A DNA stretch of 64,000 bases from an uncultured Mucispirillum sp. (GCA_944325215.1 CALUZC010000014.1:1-64000), one strand, 5' to 3'; numbered from the stretch's first letter, positions 35,419 to 43,970 are shown. Notes: generated by a model from the sequence alone, not told the origin. Made by a program: numbers and translations.

Positions 35419-37182
35419 TTAAGCAAGTTTCATGATATCTGCTGCAGGTTTATTCAGCATATTATATATATCATCAACTGTAATACTTGCAGGCACACCT
35501 TTTGGGTATACTTGCTCTAATACTTCACGCTGCTCAACAGTAATTCTACCATGTTCTGTATTATACATGCGTATAAGTTCTGAAAGCTTAATATAGCGTT
35601 CTTCTACTGGCTTACTTTGCTTAACTATTCTTTTTTCTGTAGTAATTGGTGCAGTAGGGTTTACTTGTGCATCAGTTCCAACAGGCTGAATATAAGCAAT
35701 ATTATCTGTTTCAAGCACTGTTTCTTCTTTTGGTGCAGTTGGTGGACGCATTGTGCGTTTATTGCCATTACCATGGAAATCAACACCATAAACACTTGAT
35801 AATATTTCTTCTGATTTTTTATCAAACTTTTGAGTGGCAGTTTTTTTCAATGCTTTATTTTCACCAACTTTAACAGCGTTTTTACTAATAGTTCTATTAA
35901 ACTCATCTTTTTGATTTGCTTCTAAAGTAAACACTAAACCATCATAATGGACATTGATGCTATCTTTAATGAATACATGGGGTTTAATAACAACTTCTTT
36001 GTAAAAAACATTAGTATCAGTAATAGTATATATTTTATTCATATATGAAATATTACCGTTACCGTCCACTTTTCTAGTAACTGGGTCTTCTTGTATTAAA
36101 GCTGCCCAAATATCATAAGGCGGGCATTTAATAAACTGTTCAGGTTTTATTTTACGCCAGAGCTCAATACGGCTTGCTTTTGCACCCCTAAAGCCTTTTA
36201 AAAGGTTTCTTTCAACACACCATTTAAGAGCGTAAGCATTAAGCTCATCTATATTTTTAATACCATAGATTTTTAAACGGCTTTCAAAGCCTTTTTCTAT
36301 AATATTCATTAAGCCTTCCACCATGCCTTTAGCTCTAGGGTTACCACTTTGGTGAAATTCTACTTGAATATTTAAGCTTTCCATTAAGTTTTTTAGTGCT
36401 TTTCTTTTAAGTATTGCACCTTGGTCAGTGTATAAAATTTTTGGCAAGCCTTGAAATTGATAAATTCCATTGTATTCTTCTTTAGTGATATTGCTTACCA
36501 GTTCTTTTTTAGAGCTCCATGCTTTAAAAAGAAAATCAGCACCGTCAATACTATTTTCACCTTCGGCATAATAATACCAAAAGAAAAATGCACCGCTTGC
36601 GTGGTCCACTAACACATATCTATGAAGCTTCTTTTTACCACGCAGTTCTTTTTCAACTGTCTGCTCAATTTTATTTGAGTAGTATTTTCTTTTTAAATCA
36701 GTATTTTCTTCAAGCTCGCCTTTTTTATCATCAAAATACCACTGCAGGCATATTGATACATCAAACTGATGCAGCTGGTTTGGGTGCTCACTAATAACCT
36801 GCACGTGGGGAGTTGCTTTTTTAAATTCACTCACAGTTAAACCTCGCTCTCGCAAAAGCTCGCAAAATCTTGGGTATGATACATCAATAACAACGCCTAA
36901 ATCTTCCTGCATGTGTTTATAAATTTCTTTTATATCAAAAGTAAATTTATCATTTTTCCTGCGGCTTTTATTGATAAGTGCAGCAGCATGCTCTAATATC
37001 CATTCATCCACAGCAGTTTCGCCTTTATTAGAACGTTCTTTACGCACCCTAATACCTGCTTTGTTTGCTTTACGCCATATTGTAGAAATAGAGCAGTTAT
37101 AATATTTTGCCAGCCTTTTCACTTCATTTGTTCTTTCATCATCTGATAAATTAATCAGAGCGTTGTATATTTCTTTTTCCAT
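35419..37182 (-). CDS. Mu-type DD35E transposase
   Basis: A 587-residue transposase with an integrase (rve/RNase H) core. The catalytic triad is visible with classic spacing: Asp141 (HQFDVS), Asp253 (LYTDQGA) and Glu289 (KGMVEG), the last two separated by 35 residues. An N-terminal helix-turn-helix (residues 20-50) and a MuA-type C-terminal beta-barrel region and tail (about 360-587) surround it. It is closer in style to the BcepMu/Tn552-like transposases than to MuA itself; that is my reading of the motif layout. It is followed by the MuB-like gene. Confidence 0.92.
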   Translation of the reverse strand: MEKEIYNALINLSDDERTNEVKRLAKYYNCSISTIWRKANKAGIRVRKERSNKGETAVDEWILEHAAALINKSRRKNDKFTFDIKEIYKHMQEDLGVVIDVSYPRFCELLRERGLTVSEFKKATPHVQVISEHPNQLHQFDVSICLQWYFDDKKGELEENTDLKRKYYSNKIEQTVEKELRGKKKLHRYVLVDHASGAFFFWYYYAEGENSIDGADFLFKAWSSKKELVSNITKEEYNGIYQFQGLPKILYTDQGAILKRKALKNLMESLNIQVEFHQSGNPRAKGMVEGLMNIIEKGFESRLKIYGIKNIDELNAYALKWCVERNLLKGFRGAKASRIELWRKIKPEQFIKCPPYDIWAALIQEDPVTRKVDGNGNISYMNKIYTITDTNVFYKEVVIKPHVFIKDSINVHYDGLVFTLEANQKDEFNRTISKNAVKVGENKALKKTATQKFDKKSEEILSSVYGVDFHGNGNKRTMRPPTAPKEETVLETDNIAYIQPVGTDAQVNPTAPITTEKRIVKQSKPVEERYIKLSELIRMYNTEHGRITVEQREVLEQVYPKGVPASITVDDIYNMLNKPAADIMKLA

Positions 37183-37202
37183 AAAATGCCTTCTATGTTG
37201 TT

Positions 37203-38648
37203 TTATTCTTCCCCTAGAAATTCCAGTGGTGATTCACCATTATCAAGGTTTTTAAGCTCTTCATTTGTAAGTATGCCACCGTCAAAGTGGTAATCATACT
37301 TAAGTGCTGCTTTTTGGCGGACATCATCTACTGCTACCATAAGTTTTGAAATAACAGCACAAAACATGTTGGCAGTAAAATTAGAGTAGTTTTTTTCTAA
37401 CAAAAGGTTTGCATCAGAAATTAACTTATGGGCTTCCATTTCTAAGTTTGTAATATCGTGAAAATCTTCCCTATCATCTTCTGCCACTTTACCAAGCCTG
37501 CCATGGTAAAAACCGTCAATTTTTTCTTTTAAAGCTTCTTTTTCTATTTTTACAGCTTTCAATTCTTGCTCTTTTGCTTCTTTAGCTTCTGCATAAGTTT
37601 GTACCATTTTATCTTTAGCTTTATTTTCAGCTTTTAATTTACTGATTTCTTCTTTATTTTTAGCTACTAAATCAGTAAGAGCATCTTTTAGTATATCCTT
37701 TTCATCAAGAGGTATAACTTCACCATTAATAACAACGCTTTCATCTTTAATCTGAAGTGCACCAGCTTTAACTTTTGAAGTAATTTTCTTTAAATCACGA
37801 TACCCAACACCAAAAGTGGAAACGGTTTCCAAAAACTCTTCCCCAAGAGTATTTAAAAATTCTAATTTATCATCTATTGTTTTATAGCTATAACCTATTG
37901 ATTTACAATAATTATCCCATGTTTCAATACCTTGCATATTTTTATATATTTTGTTTTCTTTAATATTTTTTAAAAGCAATAAACTGGAAACGTTTCCAAA
38001 ATCACTCATTAATTTTAATGCTTCTACTCTACCTGTTAGTTTGTATGCTTCTGCTATTAATTCTTCTTTTTCTTTTTCTTGCACTGCCTGCTGTTCTTGT
38101 TGCTGGATAATATCCATAGCAGCATTATTTTCTACAATGCTTTCTGCTGCCATATCTGCAGCTATTGTAGATTCTATTAGTTCTGCTGGTATTTCTTGGC
38201 GGTAGTTAATACCAAATTGGCTATATATTGCTTTAAGGTAGTTTACTTCGCTACATTTATCTCTCTGTGGTGCTTCTATTCTGCAGTTCCTCGGGCAAAT
38301 ACCACATATGCCACTAAATTCTTCCCCATTTTTTAAGGCATATTTAACAATTTCTTCCACTTTGGAAATTATTTTATCCATAATTTCTTCTTTAGAAATA
38401 TTGTTATCTTTAAAAGGCATAAGATGATAAGCGGCATTTAAATTATTCATTACTTTACCAAAAAAAGTTAAATATTGATTTATATCACCCATATTGCTTT
38501 CACAGTCTGCTATTTCATTTGATAACGGGTGTTCTTCCTTGCCACTTTTATAAACAATAACATCACCTTCATTTGAGTTTGGTTGTTTTTTGTAGTATAT
38601 GTGCCATTTTGGCTCGGTTGTTTTTATAAATTCTAATTTAATTGGCAT
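37203..38648 (-). CDS. Hypothetical early protein with Cys cluster and coiled coil (DUF3102-like)
   Basis: A 481-residue protein in the early operon just before the transposase. Cysteines 115, 118, 122 and 132 (CGICPRNC ... C) could bind zinc or an Fe-S cluster. A middle part (about 235-300, with NMQGIETWDNYCKSIGYSYKTIDDKLEFL) resembles the DUF3102/KilA-like phage domains that recognise DNA. A long charged coiled coil spans about 333-390. Unknown function; a DNA-binding regulator or replication helper are possible. Confidence 0.6.
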   Translation of the reverse strand: MPIKLEFIKTTEPKWHIYYKKQPNSNEGDVIVYKSGKEEHPLSNEIADCESNMGDINQYLTFFGKVMNNLNAAYHLMPFKDNNISKEEIMDKIISKVEEIVKYALKNGEEFSGICGICPRNCRIEAPQRDKCSEVNYLKAIYSQFGINYRQEIPAELIESTIAADMAAESIVENNAAMDIIQQQEQQAVQEKEKEELIAEAYKLTGRVEALKLMSDFGNVSSLLLLKNIKENKIYKNMQGIETWDNYCKSIGYSYKTIDDKLEFLNTLGEEFLETVSTFGVGYRDLKKITSKVKAGALQIKDESVVINGEVIPLDEKDILKDALTDLVAKNKEEISKLKAENKAKDKMVQTYAEAKEAKEQELKAVKIEKEALKEKIDGFYHGRLGKVAEDDREDFHDITNLEMEAHKLISDANLLLEKNYSNFTANMFCAVISKLMVAVDDVRQKAALKYDYHFDGGILTNEELKNLDNGESPLEFLGEE

Positions 38649-38650
38649 AG

Positions 38651-38911
38651 TTAAGCTCCTTTATTAAATACTTCATCAGATATTCTTGCCAGCTGTGTTG
38701 TGAAGTATTTGCTTAGTTTGTGTACATACTCTATTTGAGTTTTATTTTCTTTTTTATAAGATGCTGCTATATCTCTTAAAAGCCTTAATATTATTTGGTT
38801 TTTTAAGCTTTTGTTTAGTTCATCTTCTAAGGCTTCTTCATTATCATATTTAATTTCTAAATTACAGTCATCTACCAAGATAAACTCTATTTTCTTTATA
38901 TTATTTTGCAT
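38651..38911 (-). CDS. Hypothetical small early phage protein
   Basis: An 86-residue, largely helical protein without recognisable domain. It overlaps the upstream gene by 11 bases and ends two bases before the 481-residue gene, so it is part of the early operon. Confidence 0.55.
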   Translation of the reverse strand: MQNNIKKIEFILVDDCNLEIKYDNEEALEDELNKSLKNQIILRLLRDIAASYKKENKTQIEYVHKLSKYFTTQLARISDEVFNKGA

Positions 38912-39152
38912 TATCTACCCCTGTTTCTTTATTAAAAAGGTGTTGCTCTATTATATTTAGCTGCTGTGCCATCATTAAAAAAGTGTAGCTTCTTATTTGA
39001 TTCATAGTAGCACCTGATTTTTTATGACCTTCTGCGTAAATAGTTAAAAAAGCATTGATAACAATAAATAATTCATCTTCTTCAAGTCTATCGTTTGGTA
39101 CATCAAGTGTTGTGTACCCTTGCTCTTTATTTATTTCCAATGTAATTTTCAT
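38901..39152 (-). CDS. Hypothetical small early phage protein
   Basis: An 83-residue protein (MKITLEINKEQGY start). The ATG at 39152 is preferred because AAGGGGG stands eight bases before it; an ATG six codons upstream overlaps this site. No recognised domain. Confidence 0.55.
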   Translation of the reverse strand: MKITLEINKEQGYTTLDVPNDRLEEDELFIVINAFLTIYAEGHKKSGATMNQIRSYTFLMMAQQLNIIEQHLFNKETGVDNAK

Positions 39153-39162
39153 ATTTACCCCC

Positions 39163-39459
39163 TTAAGCATTTAAACTGCTTAATTGATGACTAATATCTT
39201 CCTGTCTTTTTGTAAGTATTGTTTTTCTGCTTGCCCACAGTTTGGCAGCTTCTGTACCAATATAATATTTGCTGTTGTGTAGTTCTGCTAAGCCCGCACG
39301 CTGCATTGTATCAAGTATTGATAAGCAGGTGGTTTTAGTGATATTTAGCTCGCTTGATATTTCATTGGCAGTAAACCCTGTTGTTTTGCTGCCTAAATGT
39401 TTTAAAATATCAATGAAATCATTATATTTTTTTGCTTGATGATACGTTTTATTTTCCAT
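39163..39459 (-). CDS. Small winged-helix DNA-binding protein
   Basis: A 98-residue protein with a helix-turn-helix of the IclR/MarR type (GFTANEISSELNITKTTCLSILDTMQRAGL) and a small wing (LHNSKYYIGTEAAKL). Start at 39459 follows a GGAG ribosome site. Likely a regulator of early phage genes or host genes. Confidence 0.65.
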   Translation of the reverse strand: MENKTYHQAKKYNDFIDILKHLGSKTTGFTANEISSELNITKTTCLSILDTMQRAGLAELHNSKYYIGTEAAKLWASRKTILTKRQEDISHQLSSLNA

Positions 39460-39460
39460 T

Positions 39461-39757
39461 TTAAGCTCCAAAAAGCTCAAGATATATATATTTGCTATTT
39501 ATTGCTTTTATTAAAGCATCTGTTGCTTCTTGTTCGCTAAAAAAATAAGCTACTAAAGAATAGTAAATATATAACCTTTCTTTTATGCTGTATTTTGCAT
39601 TTGTTAATGCTGCTGTTTCCATATCTTTTAATGAATTAAAAGATGTAAATTCTTTTTTTAAATCTGTTATCTCTTTTCTTAAGCTTGGTGTAACTGCTAC
39701 ACCGTTTATTATTTCTTTTGCTGTTTCTAAATAAGCAATAGTGTCTGCGTTTTTCAT
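39461..39757 (-). CDS. Hypothetical small early phage protein
   Basis: A 98-residue helical protein starting MKNADTIAYLE. AAGGAG stands in front of the ATG at 39757, which follows the stop of the preceding gene by one base; longer upstream starts would overlap that gene and lack a ribosome site. No recognised domain. Confidence 0.55.
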   Translation of the reverse strand: MKNADTIAYLETAKEIINGVAVTPSLRKEITDLKKEFTSFNSLKDMETAALTNAKYSIKERLYIYYSLVAYFFSEQEATDALIKAINSKYIYLELFGA

Positions 39758-39758
39758 A

Positions 39759-39959
39759 TTACGCTCCTTGTATGCTGTTTCTTTTTTGTTGATATTTTTT
39801 GTGCAGCATATTCCAGTAAGCATTTTGCACATTGTTTTTTTTACAGTAATTATAAGCCCAATTTTTAGCATTTATAAGCTGGTGTAATGTATTACAGCTT
39901 TCAATTACATCAGATATAAATTTAATATAAATTGGCATATTTGGTTGTGGTTTAGTCAT
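39759..39959 (-). CDS. Hypothetical small early phage protein
   Basis: A 66-residue protein rich in aromatic and basic residues (NAKNWAYNYCKKNN, NMLHKKYQQKRN). Its start overlaps the preceding gene by four bases (coupled translation). Unknown function. Confidence 0.55.
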   Translation of the reverse strand: MTKPQPNMPIYIKFISDVIESCNTLHQLINAKNWAYNYCKKNNVQNAYWNMLHKKYQQKRNSIQGA

Positions 39960-40210
39960 TCTATTGCTCCCATCTCTTTAATCTTATGTGCTAAAGATTT
40001 ATAAGAAACAGCAAGCTCATAATCACAGTTAGCACATACTATATCCGTTAATTTATCATCATCTGTATCAAACACATCTGTTTTGGGATAAATCAAATTA
40101 TTATCAATATAAAATCTAACAGATACTGAGCATTGAGTTTCTGCTGTAAATTCTGTATGACCACATTGCGGGCATACAATAATATCTCTAACTTCTATTG
40201 CGTTACTCAT
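39956..40210 (-). CDS. Small zinc-ribbon phage protein
   Basis: An 84-residue protein with two cysteine pairs, CPQCG (about residues 13-17) and CANCDYE (about residues 59-65), that can bind one zinc ion. Probably binds nucleic acid or protein; unknown function. Second gene of the early operon. Confidence 0.65.
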   Translation of the reverse strand: MSNAIEVRDIIVCPQCGHTEFTAETQCSVSVRFYIDNNLIYPKTDVFDTDDDKLTDIVCANCDYELAVSYKSLAHKIKEMGAIE

Positions 40211-40220
40211 CTTTACCCCC

Positions 40221-40442
40221 TTAACTGTTAGCTGCTAAACTTCTTGGCACTCTTTCAAACGGTGGAAATTTGTAACCAACTAAATCTGTAATTACTGTTT
40301 CCACTTTGTAACTTCTAAATCTGCCATTAATGACGGAAGAAACTACTGATGTTTGCACACCTGCAATTTCAGCTACTCTTTTCTGAGTAATGCCTTTTTG
40401 AATAAGTAAGCTTTTAACTTCTCTTGCTTGTTCTGGTAACAT
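40221..40442 (-). CDS. Ner-like helix-turn-helix regulator
   Basis: A 73-residue DNA-binding protein, first gene of the leftward early operon. The helix-turn-helix is in GITQKRVAEIAGVQTSVVSSVINGRFRSY. Size and place fit Ner of Mu, which damps early and repressor transcription. It follows the early promoter by about 100 bases. Confidence 0.8.
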   Translation of the reverse strand: MLPEQAREVKSLLIQKGITQKRVAEIAGVQTSVVSSVINGRFRSYKVETVITDLVGYKFPPFERVPRSLAANS

Positions 40443-40544
40443 CTTAACCTCCTGTTTTTAGTTGCTATTTTTCAAAACTTAATATAAACTTGTTTTGTAT
40501 AAATTTATAAAAGTTATAAAAAATATATTTTATATGTTTAATAT

Positions 40545-40573
40545 AATATAATACGGACAGCTGTCCTTGTCAA
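40545..40573 (-). promoter_or_regulatory. Early lytic promoter of the prophage
   Basis: On the minus strand TTGACA (40568-40573) and TATATT (40545-40550) are separated by exactly 17 bases. It drives the ner-transposase-mor operon. The repressor-type palindrome GGACAGCTGTCC lies inside the spacer, so bound repressor would exclude RNA polymerase. Confidence 0.85.
40555..40566. promoter_or_regulatory. Operator 1 (perfect 12-base palindrome)
   Basis: GGACAGCTGTCC, perfectly symmetric, between the -35 and -10 of the early promoter. Together with operator 2 it gives the shared half-site (R)GACA. Confidence 0.75.
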
Positions 40574-40582
40574 GCAAAATAA

Positions 40583-40594
40583 AGACATTTGTCC
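40583..40594. promoter_or_regulatory. Operator 2
   Basis: AGACATTTGTCC, an imperfect copy of operator 1 with the same GACA/TGTC half-sites. Its centre lies 28 bases from that of operator 1 and 25 bases upstream of the repressor start, a place where it can also govern repressor expression. Confidence 0.65.
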
Positions 40595-40618
40595 TTATTT
40601 TTTTGGAGTTTATAAATT

Positions 40619-41302
40619 ATGGATATACATCAACGATTTAGGGAGTTAAGAAAAGTTTTAAATTTAACTCAAAAAGAGATGGCACAAGCAATAGGAAAAA
40701 AAGATTATTCTTCTATACAGAAATTTGAAAATGGAAATAGGACTATTACTGATGGTATTCTTTTAAATCTTCAAGAAAAATTTAATGTAAATATAGATTG
40801 GCTTCGCACTGGAAAAGGCTCTATTTTTTTAGAAAATAAACAGGATAAGATTATAAATAAAGTTCAAATAAAAAATGTAACAAATAATAATATTGATAAT
40901 AATAATATTAATATACCTTTTTACACAGATATATCAGCCAGTGCAGGTTATGGGGCATTTGTAGGAATGGAAGAATATGAAAATGTTTCTATTAGTAAAA
41001 GTGTTATGAAAGTAAATAATAACTCTGTTATTATTACAGTTACAGGGGATAGTATGGAGCCAACACTTTATAATAAAGATAAAGTTGTAATAGATACTAA
41101 TGATAGGTATGAACTAAAGAAAAATAAAGTGTATGTTATTCGTAAAGATAATGAATTATATATAAAAAGGTTTAGCACCTGTATAAATGGTATATGTATT
41201 TTTACAAGTGATAATACTAAGTATGAAAGTGTAGTGATAAATGAGTATGATAGTAGTAGTATTATTGGTAGATTAAAAAGTGTAATAAGAGATTTTAATT
41301 AA
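40619..41302 (+). CDS. Prophage repressor, S24 (LexA/CI-like) family
   Basis: A 227-residue repressor. Residues 1-65 carry an XRE-type helix-turn-helix (LTQKEMAQAIGKKDYSSIQKFENG), and the C-terminal S24 domain has the catalytic Ser145 (GDSMEP) and Lys183 (LYIKRF). Ala109-Gly110 in ISASAGYG is the likely self-cleavage site. So the prophage should be induced by RecA after DNA damage. Classical Mu c repressor has no such domain; this is a lambda-like switch on a Mu-like phage. TTTGGAG is the ribosome site. Confidence 0.93.
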   Translation: MDIHQRFRELRKVLNLTQKEMAQAIGKKDYSSIQKFENGNRTITDGILLNLQEKFNVNIDWLRTGKGSIFLENKQDKIINKVQIKNVTNNNIDNNNINIPFYTDISASAGYGAFVGMEEYENVSISKSVMKVNNNSVIITVTGDSMEPTLYNKDKVVIDTNDRYELKKNKVYVIRKDNELYIKRFSTCINGICIFTSDNTKYESVVINEYDSSSIIGRLKSVIRDFN

Positions 41303-41316
41303 AAAAGGGAGTAAGT

Positions 41317-41991
41317 ATGGCAACAAAAATAATGCCTTTTGATATTAATTATACTAAACTTTTAATTTCTAAGTATAGTTATGCTCCTTATATTTTTGTA
41401 TTTTATAATCCAAAATCAAAATTATGGAGTATATTAAAACAAGTATGTGAAAAACATATGAAAGTAGTTGTTGAAGAAAATAATAATATAATTTGTTTTT
41501 TTACTCCAGCAACAAAAGAAGATTATATTGTATTAAATAATGTTGTGCAGGCAGTAAAAACATGGAGAACAGCTTATTTATTTATAGATGGAGTGTTGCA
41601 AGATTTTAAAAATTTAAAATGGTTAGAATGTTTTAATAAGTCGTTGAATGCAGAAAATGTATATAGTTATTGTACAAGAATAGATAGAACAGTTTTAAAT
41701 GATGATTGGTATAAGATTATATTACCATGTAAAATGTTACGCTCAACAGCAATGTGGATGAATGATAAACACCCATCACCACTGAAAGAGCAGTTACAAT
41801 CACGCTCTGTTGGAATATGTGAATTATGCCCAAATCTTAATATGGAAAATTTTAAAATTTTAGAAAAGGAAGAAGAAGAACCTATATCTGCATGGCAAAA
41901 AATGTTTAATAGCGATACAGATGAAGAAGAAAAAAATAAAAAAACAAATATTTTTCAAAAAATATATAAATTTTTTACAAAAAAGGAGTGA
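41317..41991 (+). CDS. Unknown protein of the lysogeny operon
   Basis: A 224-residue soluble protein with no family I recognise. It has six cysteines, an aromatic-rich core (SYAPYIFVFYNPKSKLWSIL) and a highly charged Lys/Glu C terminus (residues 180-224). It follows the repressor by 14 bases with a GGGAG ribosome site, so it is expressed in the lysogen. A role in immunity or host fitness is inferred only from the place. Confidence 0.55.
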   Translation: MATKIMPFDINYTKLLISKYSYAPYIFVFYNPKSKLWSILKQVCEKHMKVVVEENNNIICFFTPATKEDYIVLNNVVQAVKTWRTAYLFIDGVLQDFKNLKWLECFNKSLNAENVYSYCTRIDRTVLNDDWYKIILPCKMLRSTAMWMNDKHPSPLKEQLQSRSVGICELCPNLNMENFKILEKEEEEPISAWQKMFNSDTDEEEKNKKTNIFQKIYKFFTKKE

Positions 41992-41994
41992 GTT

Positions 41995-42564
41995 ATGAAA
42001 AAATTTTTATTTATTATTTTAATTCTTACATTATGCAATACAGCTTATGCTGAGTTTATTAAGCCAATAGATAATATTATATCTACTAAAGCTACATTGC
42101 AAGATGCTAATAAAAAAAGTGATGCATTAAATGGTGAAGTTCATTTTCATTATAATAGTGTTTACTGGGCTGATTATGGGCAGGAAGTAGCAGAGTTATA
42201 TGATAATACGTATGGTGGTTTTTTCTTAATAATTGAATTTGTTGTGCAGGGTAAAAATGGAGCATTAAATCAATATTACCATATACCGCAGCAGGAAGTA
42301 AAAAAATTGCTTACCATGGCAACAAGCTTTAATAAGGATACATATATGCAATTATTGATACCAGTAACTGCTGTTATAGAAAAATCTGGTAACAAAGAGC
42401 TTGTTAATTATTATGACCATCAGTTTAAAGCATATACAAATAATGGTAAATTTATATTAGAATGGAAAAATGCAGATAAAAATGGAATTAAAGAGCAACT
42501 ATCTTTTGACCAAGCAGTGTTATTAAAAGTGTGGCAAGTATTATTACAAAATACAGTATATTAA
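41995..42564 (+). CDS. Exported protein of the lysogeny operon
   Basis: A 189-residue protein with a clean Sec signal peptide (residues 1-19, MKKFLFIILILTLCNTAYA). The mature part is beta/alpha mixed with no motif I know. It starts three bases after the previous gene, with AAGGAG. An exported product made from a repressor operon is a candidate lysogenic-conversion or superinfection-exclusion factor. Confidence 0.55.
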   Translation: MKKFLFIILILTLCNTAYAEFIKPIDNIISTKATLQDANKKSDALNGEVHFHYNSVYWADYGQEVAELYDNTYGGFFLIIEFVVQGKNGALNQYYHIPQQEVKKLLTMATSFNKDTYMQLLIPVTAVIEKSGNKELVNYYDHQFKAYTNNGKFILEWKNADKNGIKEQLSFDQAVLLKVWQVLLQNTVY

Positions 42565-42604
42565 AAAAGCAGGGTTAAACTCTGTATTTGTAAGGGAGTG
42601 AGTT

Positions 42605-43519
42605 ATGGGGATAAAAAAAATTAATGTCAAGTCTTTTACTGTTGAACAAATAGATAACAATACCCAGACATATAATTTTCAGCAGTTTTTAGAAAATAAA
42701 TTATCTGGAACAGTAGAAGATAGATATCAGGAAATTAATCAGCAAGATGAAAACCATGAAGGTTATGTAATAACAAGCTATATAAAAGACCGTAACACTC
42801 TTTTTGGAATTTTTGCAAAGCTAATGCCAGAAAAATCTATCCATATTACAGAAAATGAATTTCAAAAAAATCAAGTATCATTAAATGAGCTTACAGCTCA
42901 TAGTGTAAAAAATCAAAAAGGTCTAATTAAAGAATATTTTTATTTTTGTATTTATAAAAATAAATTATTAATTAATTGTGGTAGAAACATTAAACCTTTT
43001 CAAACTTATTGTAACTATCTTATTGGGCATGAAAATTTATTTCAATTTCGCCCTGTACTTATAAATGACCCAGAAATAGCTCTTGATAATATAAAAAATA
43101 TTGTTATAGGAGAAACATACCTATTAAATAGTGCTAATACAGAAACTTCAACAAATACATCAAATATAAGTATTAAAAAAAATCTTGCAAAATATCTTAA
43201 ACTATTTCAAGAAGAACTTTTTAATGAAGTTTCTGACAAAGAAATAGATGCTCAAGATATTATATATGCTAAAATCTTATTGAAATTTAAAACAAAAAGG
43301 GGTAAAAAGAAAGATGAAAATAACAATTATCAGAATGCATTGAAGTCTTTAATTAAAGCTGGTGCTACTGATGATTTTGTAATAAAAACAAAAAATAATA
43401 AAACTATTAAAGGGACAGAAGTAGAAGAATCGTTCGTTATAGAGGCAGATGTTACTACTAGCCTGTTACCAAATGAGGAGACTATCAAGCAAGATATGAT
43501 AGCATATATAACAAGATGA
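42605..43519 (+). CDS. RexA-like cytoplasmic protein (candidate phage exclusion factor)
   Basis: A 304-residue soluble protein placed in the repressor operon directly before a small four-helix membrane protein with which it overlaps by four bases (ATGA). In lambda, rexA (279 residues) and rexB (144 residues, four helices) occupy the same place behind cI. Segment order also compares loosely with RexA: GYVITSYIKDRNTLFGIF, a variable middle, KEYFYFCIYKNKLLINCGRN, FQFRPVLIND and KILLKFKTKR. The likeness is weak at sequence level, so homology is not proven. The function would be abortive infection against other phages. Confidence 0.5.
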   Translation: MGIKKINVKSFTVEQIDNNTQTYNFQQFLENKLSGTVEDRYQEINQQDENHEGYVITSYIKDRNTLFGIFAKLMPEKSIHITENEFQKNQVSLNELTAHSVKNQKGLIKEYFYFCIYKNKLLINCGRNIKPFQTYCNYLIGHENLFQFRPVLINDPEIALDNIKNIVIGETYLLNSANTETSTNTSNISIKKNLAKYLKLFQEELFNEVSDKEIDAQDIIYAKILLKFKTKRGKKKDENNNYQNALKSLIKAGATDDFVIKTKNNKTIKGTEVEESFVIEADVTTSLLPNEETIKQDMIAYITR

Positions 43520-43953
43520 AAAAAATAATAATAAGAATTATGTTCGTCCTATTGGTTACAATTTTATTTTCTAGTATAGGACTTGAACCAAAAGAAAAAT
43601 TTGTTACTACGCTTTATACTGTTATTGGTATAATATTTTCTATATTATTTAGTTTAAGTATATCTTTTAATTTAGATAAAATAACTAATAAAAATTTTTT
43701 AAATAAATGTAGAAATGAAATATATTATGTTCAAAGACAATTTATTGTTTACTTTGTAGCAGCAACTTTAACGGTATTTTTTCAAGATTACTCTTTTAGT
43801 TATTCTTATAAATTTATAAGTTTTACCAGTAAAAGTTTATACTCAGTTATAATGTTGTTTTTGGTTTTTTACTTTATCATAAATTTTAAAAATCTACAAA
43901 AATTAAAAGATAAGATAACAGATAAAATAATTAAAGAAACTACACCCTGCTAA
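43516..43953 (+). CDS. RexB-like four-helix membrane protein
   Basis: A 145-residue inner-membrane protein with four predicted helices (about residues 4-22, 34-53, 74-90, 104-125) and charged loops between the second and third. Size, topology and coupling (ATGA overlap) to the preceding cytoplasmic gene match lambda RexB, an ion channel opened by RexA during abortive infection. The helix-2 and helix-3 loop is strongly basic and acidic as in RexB. Sequence identity is too low to be sure. A terminator overlaps its stop codon. Confidence 0.5.
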   Translation: MKKIIIRIMFVLLVTILFSSIGLEPKEKFVTTLYTVIGIIFSILFSLSISFNLDKITNKNFLNKCRNEIYYVQRQFIVYFVAATLTVFFQDYSFSYSYKFISFTSKSLYSVIMLFLVFYFIINFKNLQKLKDKITDKIIKETTPC

Positions 43954-43970
43954 ACAGCAGGGTTTTTTAT
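43944..43970 (+). terminator. Terminator of the lysogeny operon
   Basis: ACCCTGCT (43944-43951) and AGCAGGGT (43956-43963) pair perfectly with a four-base loop and are followed by six T. It overlaps the stop codon of the RexB-like gene and closes the operon from the repressor on. Confidence 0.93.

Noticed and set aside
40441-40618. A clear promoter for the repressor
   Set aside because: TATAAT-like text is abundant on the plus strand here, but no -35 at the right distance is convincing.
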